Assembly (NCBI GenBank): GCA_029245245.1
Contig: JAQWPT010000004.1
Coordinates: forward strand, 1 to 64,000
Direction of reading: 5' to 3'
Source: Phycisphaerales bacterium
Lineage (GTDB): Bacteria > Planctomycetota > Phycisphaerae > Phycisphaerales > SM1A02
DNA: 64,000 bases
Shown here: in pieces, positions 52,681-62,579 of the stretch
How positions within the stretch are numbered: the first letter of the stretch is position 1
How the letters are laid out: each line of letters begins with the position of its first letter
Translations under genes and position numbers: made by a program
Notes under the pieces: generated by a model
Told to the model about the DNA's origin: nothing
Seen by the model: the letters and a program-made list of their open reading frames with translations, nothing else
Database searches by the model: none

Positions 52681-54720
52681 TCAGCGGCATGAACCCCAGG
52701 TCTCGAAGATGGCCAGGAGATCCAGGACATCGACGGTACCGTCGTGGGCGATGTCGGCAGGGCTGTGCTCCTTGCCCCACTCGGCGATGACCATCAGCAT
52801 GTCGCTGACGTCGACGTTCTGGTCACGGTTGATGTCCGCATCACAGTCGACGACCTCGTTGGCCGATTGGCTGCTCTCGTACTGGACACCGGCGTTGTCA
52901 TACTCCTTTGCCGGCAGTTCCGAGGGCAGGTTGTTGCTGCTGCGAAGCATGCGGAAGCGACTCATGCTCGGATCAGTTCCGGGCGTGTCGCCGGCGATGT
53001 GGTCGTACATCGAGACATTGTTGAAGAGGTGATCAGCTGAGGGCACCCACTGACCCTGCTCGGTTCGAGTGAAGGCCTGGAGGGTCCCCTCGATTGCGAC
53101 CAGCAGGTCGCCCTGATCGTCGAACTGGAAGCCGTGGATGGGCTGGTCCTCGTCGCCATGGATTTCAGACACCTCGAATACACCCTCTTCATCGAGTGCA
53201 AGACTCCAGATCTTGTTGGGGATTCCTTCGGACCAGAAGGCCAGGTTGCCGGTCTTGGGATCGATGTCCATCTTGCATTCACCCTGGAATGCAATCTGCT
53301 GCGGCAGGCTGGCAGTCCCCACCAATTCGATCTGGGAGTCCGGGCCGGCCGCGGAGTACCACCGCACGACACGTTCCGTCGGAGAGAAGGCGCAGATACC
53401 ACCATCCCTGTCGGCGATCATGGTGGCGGGAGGACTCTGGAGATCCATGGACGCGAGCGCACGGAAACCCAGGTCGCCGATTTCGCTTGCACCTGTCGGG
53501 AAATCAATGAGATGCAGTCGGGTCTGCTGCCCGGGTGCGCCATCAACAAGCCACACGCGATCATGGGCATCGGGAGTGAATCGCATCGGACTGTCCGCGA
53601 TGTTTGAAAGGGTCATTGGTTCAAGCGTGTTGGTGTCGAGGTTGATCTCAGCCATCCTGGTCTGTCCCTTTGGCGATTTCATCAGCGCCCAGCCACCGAG
53701 GCCGGTTGGACGGGGATGGAACTCGGCGATCTTCCAGTTATCGAAGACCGAAGAAGCCGCGACGGGTCCTGCTTCAAGGTTGGTGAAGATCCAGTCATTG
53801 GGAGCGTACAGCTGGAGTCCGTTGTCATGAGGACCCCAGGAGTAGAACCGGTTGGGAATGATCGAAATGTACCCGTCGAGGTATCGGCGGGAATCGCCGT
53901 AGTCGTTGTCTGTGCTGTCGGGTTCCCACAGGTAGCACTGGACGCGGTTGTCTCCATCTACACGGACATTGCGTTCTTCGACGTGCCAGGAGCGGCTTGA
54001 AAAATCACTCTGGTCGTGACACTCGTCGCTTGACCCGCCGGTTGCCGGGTCGCGCACGGTCAGGATCTCGGTGCCTTCCCAGCCCCAGCCCTGGCTGAAC
54101 GTGGTCAGGTGACCGCCCTCGCGGTCAACCTTGTACCGGCCGCCGCTGGTCTGGCCTTCATCTTCGTAGTAGCCGTAGCGAACGAGCACCAGGTGACCGT
54201 TGATGGCGGATCGGCAGAGTCCCTTGAAGTTCGGGGAATACTCTTCGTCGGCAATGTACAACTTGACGACGAACTCACAGGAGAGTCGACTCCTGATCTC
54301 GTTGTAGTAGTCGTTGTAGTTCGTGCCACCCGTATCAGGCTCCCAGCCCGGATCGGTATCCATGTCATTGCCAAGTTCCTCGATGAACTCGCTGAAGTAG
54401 TTGTAATGGGCGTTCGATTCGGGGTTGTAGACGACTCCCGGTGCGATATGCGGGAACCCATGGCTGGCGATGTAGGAAAGGACGTTCGCCGTTGCGGTCG
54501 GTGCGCAGTGGTTGCGGCCGTCATTAGGCAGACCCTCGACGGATGGTTCCATGTCTTCGCACCGTTTCTGGTCGAAGTCGGGCATGTGGTTGATGTAGTA
54601 GTAGAAGTGTTCGTCGTCGGTCCAGTCGGCCAGCATCACATCGGCCATCGATGACGTGGCGGTGCCGATGAGCGTACCGAGGGCGCAGGCTGCAAGCGTA
54701 CGGAAAGGTGAGCGGTTCAT
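52681..54720 (-). CDS. exported C39-like cysteine peptidase domain with beta-propeller and dockerin-like C-terminus
   Basis: This 679-residue exported protein has a signal peptide (about 1-26, SSMA). A papain/C39-like domain (about 60-230) contains GRNHCAPTATANVLSYIA (Cys72), GGHLTTFSQGWG (His204) and TVRDP (Asp224), a plausible catalytic triad. A propeller-like repeat region with TGNLAFW and DDQGDLLVAIEGT follows (about 330-600). The last 60 residues have two EF-hand-like loops (DINRDQNVDVSD, DIAHDGTVDVLD), as in the beta-helix protein at 11312. AAGGA lies eight bases before the ATG. Whether it is an active peptidase is not shown. Its 5' region carries a separate terminator. Confidence 0.8.
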   Translation of the reverse strand: MNRSPFRTLAACALGTLIGTATSSMADVMLADWTDDEHFYYYINHMPDFDQKRCEDMEPSVEGLPNDGRNHCAPTATANVLSYIASHGFPHIAPGVVYNPESNAHYNYFSEFIEELGNDMDTDPGWEPDTGGTNYNDYYNEIRSRLSCEFVVKLYIADEEYSPNFKGLCRSAINGHLVLVRYGYYEDEGQTSGGRYKVDREGGHLTTFSQGWGWEGTEILTVRDPATGGSSDECHDQSDFSSRSWHVEERNVRVDGDNRVQCYLWEPDSTDNDYGDSRRYLDGYISIIPNRFYSWGPHDNGLQLYAPNDWIFTNLEAGPVAASSVFDNWKIAEFHPRPTGLGGWALMKSPKGQTRMAEINLDTNTLEPMTLSNIADSPMRFTPDAHDRVWLVDGAPGQQTRLHLIDFPTGASEIGDLGFRALASMDLQSPPATMIADRDGGICAFSPTERVVRWYSAAGPDSQIELVGTASLPQQIAFQGECKMDIDPKTGNLAFWSEGIPNKIWSLALDEEGVFEVSEIHGDEDQPIHGFQFDDQGDLLVAIEGTLQAFTRTEQGQWVPSADHLFNNVSMYDHIAGDTPGTDPSMSRFRMLRSSNNLPSELPAKEYDNAGVQYESSQSANEVVDCDADINRDQNVDVSDMLMVIAEWGKEHSPADIAHDGTVDVLDLLAIFETWGSCR

Positions 54721-54822
54721 GGGTTGGTTCCTTGTGGTGAGGTGATGCGAAGGTGCCGGGAAATGAGGGTCCCAGCACCTTGAGTGCGTCCAGGTGGGGG
54801 TCGTTCTCACACTTCAAGAACC

Positions 54823-54863
54823 AAAAATGACAAGCCCGACGGAGCTTGCTGCTCCGTCGGGCT
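54823..54863 (-). terminator. strong minus-strand intrinsic terminator upstream of the C39-like gene
   Basis: A perfect 13-base stem (AGCCCGACGGAGC, 54833-54845 with 54851-54863) with a five-base loop; on the minus strand it is followed by TTGTCATTTTT. It stands about 100 bases before the C39-like start codon, with no protein gene ending in front of it. Confidence 0.85.
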
Positions 54864-55068
54864 GCGAGGAGAGGTGAGATGGGTTATTTCAGGAGCCTGC
54901 TCTCGCCAGCAGTTTTTCCCGAACCCCTCCAGTGCGTATCAGGGACCGATCTGTTCGTTGCAGGGGTCTGCTTCGTGCAAATCGATGAGACGTCCCTGTG
55001 TCTCGTTGTCAGTGAAACGGCCTTATGGGTCCGGTATTGCGTGAATCATGCTTCTATTGGTAAATCGA
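54823..55068 (-). ncRNA. putative small RNA or attenuated leader
   Basis: On the minus strand TTGCGT (55097-55102) and TATAAG (55075-55080) with a 16-base spacer form a promoter. The predicted transcript of about 246 bases ends at the perfect terminator. It contains several short inverted repeats, such as GAGAC/GTCTC and GCAG/CTGC. No match to 6S, SRP, tmRNA or RNase P RNA is evident. It may be a free small RNA, or the leader of the C39-like gene with transcription read-through controlled by a terminator. Confidence 0.4.
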
Positions 55069-55158
55069 CCTAACCTTATATAGGGCAGTAATTTGCACGC
55101 AAAAAACACCGTCAGATGGCCAAAAAAACAGCATTGGACCCGCATACCATGCCCTTCC

Positions 55159-57437
<2,279 letters not shown>

Positions 57438-58307
57438 TCACATTGACGGGCGGAGCAGTGAATCAAAAAATTGATCGATCGCTTCCTGCCGTCGCCTTGC
57501 TTCATCGGGTGTGAAGAGCACGTTGTGGTCTCCTTCAAACTCGAGGTACTCGCCATCGAGTGCAAGTTCCTGCAGGCGCCGACCGTGATCAAGGGGAATG
57601 ATGTGATCCTGGGCGTTGGAGCAGATGAGAATTGGAACATCCAGTTGCTGAACGGCCAGGTCGGTTCGGAAGGGGTGGCGCATCATGAACGAAGGAGCGC
57701 CGAATCGCCACAGGAACGAATCGATTCTCGCCGGCGGCACAAGCATGACGATTCCCAGCGGCGGCTGTTCCAGGGCGACCTGAGCCAGCACCGCGGTACC
57801 GATGGACATGCCCAGGTACCCGGTCCGTTGTCCGTCCACGCCGTCCTTGGCGGATGCCATCTCGATGAATCTTTTCGTGTCCGAAACCAGGCTCTTCTGG
57901 GTTGGTGAACCGTCCGAGCGCCCGTACCCGCGGTACTCGGCCAGAAGCACCGCGTACCCGCGATTCCGCTGCCGCCTCGCGAAGTCGATCCAGGAATCAA
58001 CGCGTTCGGCGTTTCCATGGGCAATCACCAGCAGCGGCGCGGGGCTGCCGGTGTCCGGGGTGAGCAACCACGACTCGACATGACCACCATCATCCAGCGG
58101 CAGCAGCATGGCTTCCACATCGTCGGGAACCTGTTCCGCCACGTCCCGGTTGGCGATGAACCGGGGAAAGATGAACGTCTCCTGGAAGGCCCAGATCAAC
58201 CCCAACCAGATGAGCCAGGCCACGACGACAGCGGGGATGATCATCACGAACATTCGGCGGATCCGGTTGCTTCTTTGCACCATGCGTGAGGTATCGGTGG
58301 TCTTCAT
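57438..58307 (-). CDS. membrane-anchored alpha/beta hydrolase
   Basis: This 289-residue protein has an N-terminal helix (about 19-42) and an alpha/beta hydrolase domain: oxyanion-hole AHGNAERVD, nucleophile elbow GMSIG (Ser168), EYRGYGRSDGSP, Asp in CSNAQDHIIPLDHG and His in EGDHNVLF. It belongs to the serine aminopeptidase/BAAT-like group; the substrate is unknown. The start overlaps the OppB-type gene by 4 bases (ATGA), so it is part of the peptide transporter transcript. It ends directly at the convergent eno stop. Confidence 0.9.
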   Translation of the reverse strand: MKTTDTSRMVQRSNRIRRMFVMIIPAVVVAWLIWLGLIWAFQETFIFPRFIANRDVAEQVPDDVEAMLLPLDDGGHVESWLLTPDTGSPAPLLVIAHGNAERVDSWIDFARRQRNRGYAVLLAEYRGYGRSDGSPTQKSLVSDTKRFIEMASAKDGVDGQRTGYLGMSIGTAVLAQVALEQPPLGIVMLVPPARIDSFLWRFGAPSFMMRHPFRTDLAVQQLDVPILICSNAQDHIIPLDHGRRLQELALDGEYLEFEGDHNVLFTPDEARRRQEAIDQFFDSLLRPSM

Positions 58308-59287
58308 CCGAGTTTGATTCGTGGATCAGCCCACTGATAGAGCACGTCGACGACCAGGTTCAACAGGACCAGCAGAGCGGAGTAGACGAGAACGACACCG
58401 GTGATCAGGGTGAGATCCTTGCCCAGCACCGCATCGACGAAATGGGTTCCGATGCCCGGGACGGCGAAGACCTTCTCGACGACGAAGGAGCCGGTCATTG
58501 CGGCGGCCGTCGCCGGCCCCAGGTAGGACAGGACCGGGAGGAAGGCATTCTTCAATGCATGCTTGAAGATCACGACACGCTCCGGCAGTCCCTTGGCCCG
58601 GGCGGTCCGGACATGGTCCGACTGGAGTTCCTCAAGCATGCCGGTTCGCACGAGCCGGGCGATGTAGGCGGCGAAGGGCAGGCTCAGGGCGATCGCCGGC
58701 AGCAGGATGTGGGAGAACCCGCCCCATCCGCCGACAGGGACCAGGTCCAGGGATACGGCGAAAATGACCAGCAGCACCGTGCCGGTGACGAAGGCCGGCA
58801 GGCTGATTCCAACCAGGGCGATCAGCAGTGTCACCAGATCGATCCAGGAACCGGGCCGCAACGAGCCCAGAACTCCCGCGAGGATGCCGATGACACAGGC
58901 CAGCATGATCGCCGAGAGCCCCAGGACGATGGAGACCGGCAGCTGGGAGACGAGGATTTCGTTGACGGTCCAGTTTTCATGACGCAGACTCGGGCCGAAG
59001 TCGATCACCGGCCCCTGCGCGCCATTGGCGATCCAGTGGGCGCCGGTGATGCCGCCGAGGTACTCGAAGTAGAAGGTCATGGGATTGTCAAAGTCGTATC
59101 GGGACTCCATGGCCTGCACGATTTCGGCCGGTGGACGGCGACCCTCCGGTTTCTCCAGCGGATTGCCCGGGATCAACCACGCAAGCATGAACGTGATGGT
59201 GTAGATCACCAGCAGGATCAGCGGAAGCTGCAGAAGCCGCCACCCGATGAGACGAAGCATGGATTGTCGTCTCGACATGCGTGTCAT
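58304..59287 (-). CDS. peptide ABC transporter permease (DppB/OppB type)
   Basis: This 327-residue inner-membrane permease has six helices, an N-terminal RLIGWRLLQLPLILLVIYTITF segment typical of the B-subunit, and the EAA-loop motif ARAKGLPERVVIFKHALKNAFLPVL that contacts the ATPase. The C-subunit and ATPases do not follow in this operon. It overlaps both neighbours by 4 bases. Peptide (or nickel) transport is inferred from family. Confidence 0.94.
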   Translation of the reverse strand: MTRMSRRQSMLRLIGWRLLQLPLILLVIYTITFMLAWLIPGNPLEKPEGRRPPAEIVQAMESRYDFDNPMTFYFEYLGGITGAHWIANGAQGPVIDFGPSLRHENWTVNEILVSQLPVSIVLGLSAIMLACVIGILAGVLGSLRPGSWIDLVTLLIALVGISLPAFVTGTVLLVIFAVSLDLVPVGGWGGFSHILLPAIALSLPFAAYIARLVRTGMLEELQSDHVRTARAKGLPERVVIFKHALKNAFLPVLSYLGPATAAAMTGSFVVEKVFAVPGIGTHFVDAVLGKDLTLITGVVLVYSALLVLLNLVVDVLYQWADPRIKLG

Positions 59288-61161
59288 GGTGCAGCGATCC
59301 GTTCAGTACCAGATGGAGCCTCGACCGCAATGTGCCACAGGTGCTGAATCTGCCGCGGGTGCGCCGAGAGTCCGGACACGCGATGGGGGTCGTACATGTG
59401 TACATCCACGACCTGGCAGATCGGAATCAACGGCAGGTCTTCGGTGAAGAGGCGCTGTTCCACGTCAGCAAGCATCTTGAATCGCCGCTCCGGATCAGTT
59501 TCCACCGCTGCGGCATTCAGGGCGGCGTCCACTTCTGGTTCCGAGAATCCCCGGTCGTTGTTTCCGTCTCCGGTTCGACACAGGTCCAGGAAGGTGGTGG
59601 GGTCGCCGTAATCGCCGTACCAGGTTCCGCGGGCGATCATGAAGTCACCCTCGCGGAGGTCGTTTCGATAGAACTTCGAACCCTTGCCGACGAGTTCGAT
59701 GCGGATTCCGAGGGCCGATTCCCATTGCTCGCGCAGGGCGATCGACATTCGCTTGAACCGCGGGGTGTTCGTCGTGTACAGGAGGGTGGTTACGGGGAAC
59801 AGTTCACCCTGTTCGTTTTCAATGAGTCCGTCGCCATTTCGATCCGACCATCCGGCCGATGCGAGTTCTTCGCGGGCTCGCTCCGGATCCAGACCAAGTC
59901 CTCGCGGTGATTCGTATCCATCAATCGATCCACGGGGCACGAGCGTGGTGGCAACGGGTTCGTTCATCCGGGTGACATGCTTGACGATTGCATCCCGGTC
60001 CACGGCCAAGGTGAATGCACGGCGCACGGCCGCATCGGCGAACGGGTTGAACCGATCTCCGGGCAGGGTGGGTCTGCAGTTGAAGGAGAAGAAGTCGGTG
60101 GCAAAGGCCGGTACGACGTGGATGTCACGCCGTTGACCATCCTGCTGCTGCCGGATCATGTCCACCCGGTAATCGACGTTGACCCCGTTGAGCCAGTCGA
60201 GGGCTCCCGATTCGAAGGCAAGGACCGCGGTGTTGGGATCCTCGATCGTCCGCTTGGTGATCGATCGGCAGGCGATGGAATCCCGATCTCGCCAGGTCGG
60301 GGAGACCGTGAGTCGCAGATCCCGCTTGTACCGCCATGTTTCAAGGATGTAGGGTCCGTTGCCGATCAGTCGTCCCGGTCGAGCCCAACGATGGTCTTGA
60401 AAGAGGCGGCCGGTTTCCGGATCCAGCTCGACCAGCTCGCGTTCATTCCACGTGGGCATGTCCCGCTGGTGCCAGGGAATCGCCGTGTCGGTTTTCGGCC
60501 ATCCTTCGACGGCGGGTCGGTAGACGGGAGAAGCCGGAGCAAAGGCAAGCAGGTCCAGCAGCCACGGAACAGGGCGGTCCAATTGGATTTGAAGGGTGTG
60601 ATCGTCGACCACCTTGATCCCGACGTCGTTGGCGAACTGCTGTTCGTATTCGGACCAGAGCCGCTGGGCTTCAGCCTCCCGTGCCTCCTCTGAATCGAAG
60701 TCGGTGTTCTTGAACTGTTCGAGTTGTCGAGTGCGTGCCTTCCAGCAATCCTCGGCGCCATGGATCGAGAAGAAGAGGCCCGAGTAGTCGGCGGCGGTAT
60801 CCGGGGTCAGCAGTCGCATCCAGGACCACGCGAAGTCGTTGGCCGTCACGGGCATCCCATCACTCCACAGGCCGTCGGGTCTCAGGTGGAAGGTCCAGGT
60901 CAGTCCATCGGGGCTCGTGTTCCAGGATGCCGCCGCAGCCGGGTTGAACGTACCGTGCTCCGAATCGAATCGGACCAGTCCCTCGTAGAGCGAGGATCCG
61001 ATGCGCATGTCGGTGATGTAGCTCATCCGCTGCGGGTCGAGCGTGAAGACGTCGTTGCTGGTGCTCCAGGTGAAATCCGCCGGCGGAGCCGGTTCGTCGA
61101 GCCAGACGACCAGCACCAGCAGGGCGGGGAGCAGCAGTATCAATGGAAGTTGGCGGATCAT
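59284..61161 (-). CDS. peptide ABC transporter substrate-binding protein (OppA type)
   Basis: This 625-residue exported protein has an N-terminal hydrophobic segment (about 5-24) followed by the SBP_bac_5 fold: TSNDVFTLDPQRMSYITDMRIGSSLYEGLV, WTFHLRPDGLWSDGMPVTANDF, GNGPYILETWR and the late GDYGDPTTFLDLCRTG. No lipobox cysteine follows the helix, so it may be held by the helix or released. AAGGA lies eight bases before the ATG at 61161; the upstream ATG at 61203 is an alternative. First gene of the three-gene transport transcript. Confidence 0.94.
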   Translation of the reverse strand: MIRQLPLILLLPALLVLVVWLDEPAPPADFTWSTSNDVFTLDPQRMSYITDMRIGSSLYEGLVRFDSEHGTFNPAAAASWNTSPDGLTWTFHLRPDGLWSDGMPVTANDFAWSWMRLLTPDTAADYSGLFFSIHGAEDCWKARTRQLEQFKNTDFDSEEAREAEAQRLWSEYEQQFANDVGIKVVDDHTLQIQLDRPVPWLLDLLAFAPASPVYRPAVEGWPKTDTAIPWHQRDMPTWNERELVELDPETGRLFQDHRWARPGRLIGNGPYILETWRYKRDLRLTVSPTWRDRDSIACRSITKRTIEDPNTAVLAFESGALDWLNGVNVDYRVDMIRQQQDGQRRDIHVVPAFATDFFSFNCRPTLPGDRFNPFADAAVRRAFTLAVDRDAIVKHVTRMNEPVATTLVPRGSIDGYESPRGLGLDPERAREELASAGWSDRNGDGLIENEQGELFPVTTLLYTTNTPRFKRMSIALREQWESALGIRIELVGKGSKFYRNDLREGDFMIARGTWYGDYGDPTTFLDLCRTGDGNNDRGFSEPEVDAALNAAAVETDPERRFKMLADVEQRLFTEDLPLIPICQVVDVHMYDPHRVSGLSAHPRQIQHLWHIAVEAPSGTERIAAP

Positions 61162-61251
61162 CGCACCGTCCTTGGAACGAACGTACTCATGGTACGTCGA
61201 CATTTCATGCCGGTGCAGTCAAGGGTCATCTTGAATGACGAAGTGGTGGAA

Positions 61252-62328
61252 TCAGCGGCCCGAGTACGGGGGATTGTCGAGCACTGTGTTCCAGGCAGCC
61301 TGATTCTGCTCGATCGCCTCTCGCTGGCCCTGCTCCCAGGCTCCGAGGGAACTGGTGGTGGGTGTCCCACCACTGCGGATATCCGAGTCGATGAGCTTGA
61401 GGGTTTCCTCGCTGATCCGCAGCGTCAGCCCCGAGGCTTCCATCAGATCATCATTGGAACGCAGCGAATCGTAGTTGATGAGGATGATCTCGTAGATACG
61501 CCCCAGTTGCGGAGCGGTTCCGAGCCCGATCTCCCGACGGTGCTCGATCATCTTTGGATCCAGGTACTGCTGTCGGAACTCGAGAATGCTCGGACGCAGG
61601 GCGTGGATGAGAATCACGTTCTCGCCATTGCCTCCGGTCATCCTGTCGATGGTGGTCTTGATGGTTTCCAACTGGAGCTCTCGTCCCAGTTCCCGGATGT
61701 CGTCTCCACCCTGGTCCCTGGGGATGTCGGATTGGGAGGCTGCGGCGAGGGTTTCCATTTCCCGCATCAGAACTCGCCAGTCCCGCTCCTGGCTGGCGGA
61801 GCGGGCCACGCTTCGGACGGTTGAACTCACCTTCCTGGGGGACAGCTCGCCGCTGCGAAGCGCTTCGCGGATGGCGATGGTGGCCCAGAGTCGTTTCTCC
61901 ACGCTGGGCTCCATGTCGGAGTCCCCGGTATCCACCAGCAGCCGCATGGCCCGGTCCGAACCAAGGAAGCCGGCGATCTGGAGCGCGTTGACGGCTCGGA
62001 AGAGGTCGTCACCCTTCACGATCTTCTTGAGCGAGGGAACCACGTCGCCGGAATAGGTCGAGCGGAACAGGGCACTGGATTTCCCGAGCATGCTTCGAAC
62101 CGGCTCGATGAGCTTGTTTCTCGCCCGCATCGCTTCTTCCGGCGTACCGGTTTCGAGGCGGCTGAGCCAGTACTGTGCGTATTCACCGACCCGCTGCTTC
62201 TGCTCATCATCGAGCGTGGGCTGCGCGGCGATGGACGTCAATGAACTCGGCGGCATCGCAACGACATCGCTGGAGATGAAGAGAAGTCCAGTCAGGCAGA
62301 GCAGGAATGAAGCACGGCGTTGAAGCAT
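61252..62328 (-). CDS. exported helical-repeat protein of unknown function
   Basis: This 358-residue exported protein has a signal peptide (about 1-24, LLFISSDVVA) and a mostly helical mature part with HEAT-like helix pairs (DDLFRAVNALQIAGFLGSDRAMRLLVDTGD, ATIAIREALRSG). It ends with QREAIEQNQAAWNTVLDN. No catalytic motif is seen. It may bind other proteins in the periplasm. Divergent from the TPR gene across 251 non-coding bases. Confidence 0.7.
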   Translation of the reverse strand: MLQRRASFLLCLTGLLFISSDVVAMPPSSLTSIAAQPTLDDEQKQRVGEYAQYWLSRLETGTPEEAMRARNKLIEPVRSMLGKSSALFRSTYSGDVVPSLKKIVKGDDLFRAVNALQIAGFLGSDRAMRLLVDTGDSDMEPSVEKRLWATIAIREALRSGELSPRKVSSTVRSVARSASQERDWRVLMREMETLAAASQSDIPRDQGGDDIRELGRELQLETIKTTIDRMTGGNGENVILIHALRPSILEFRQQYLDPKMIEHRREIGLGTAPQLGRIYEIILINYDSLRSNDDLMEASGLTLRISEETLKLIDSDIRSGGTPTTSSLGAWEQGQREAIEQNQAAWNTVLDNPPYSGR

Positions 62329-62579
62329 GGATGAGAATCAGGTCCGGAATCTGGCCCCTGGGTACAGAACCCCCGAAAGGGGCTTCCCAAGGTGCCTTGA
62401 GGATTGGAAACGATAGCACCCGGGCCCTGAGGGTGTCAATGAAATCAAGAAAGCAGGGCCTTGGATATGGCCTAGCGGGGTGGTTGGAGCAGGGGACCGG
62501 TTGGCAGGAGGTTGAGAGGGGCCTACCATTTCCACGTCCGGCGTACGCTTCCATCGATCGCGGCCTTGCGGGGTACCAG

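Larger units (their letters stand above)
54721..55158. other. non-coding region with a minus-strand transcript signal and terminator
   Basis: No convincing protein gene is seen. It contains a minus-strand promoter-like pair (55075-55102), a perfect 13-base stem terminator (54833-54863), and, toward the right, an AT-rich section with A/T runs that must also carry the promoter for the dehydrogenase gene at 55159. The plus-strand frame from 54846 begins inside the terminator stem and is not taken as a gene. Confidence 0.6.

Noticed and set aside
54846-55073. 75-residue plus-strand frame
   Set aside because: Starts within the stem of the strong minus-strand terminator and lacks a ribosome-binding site.
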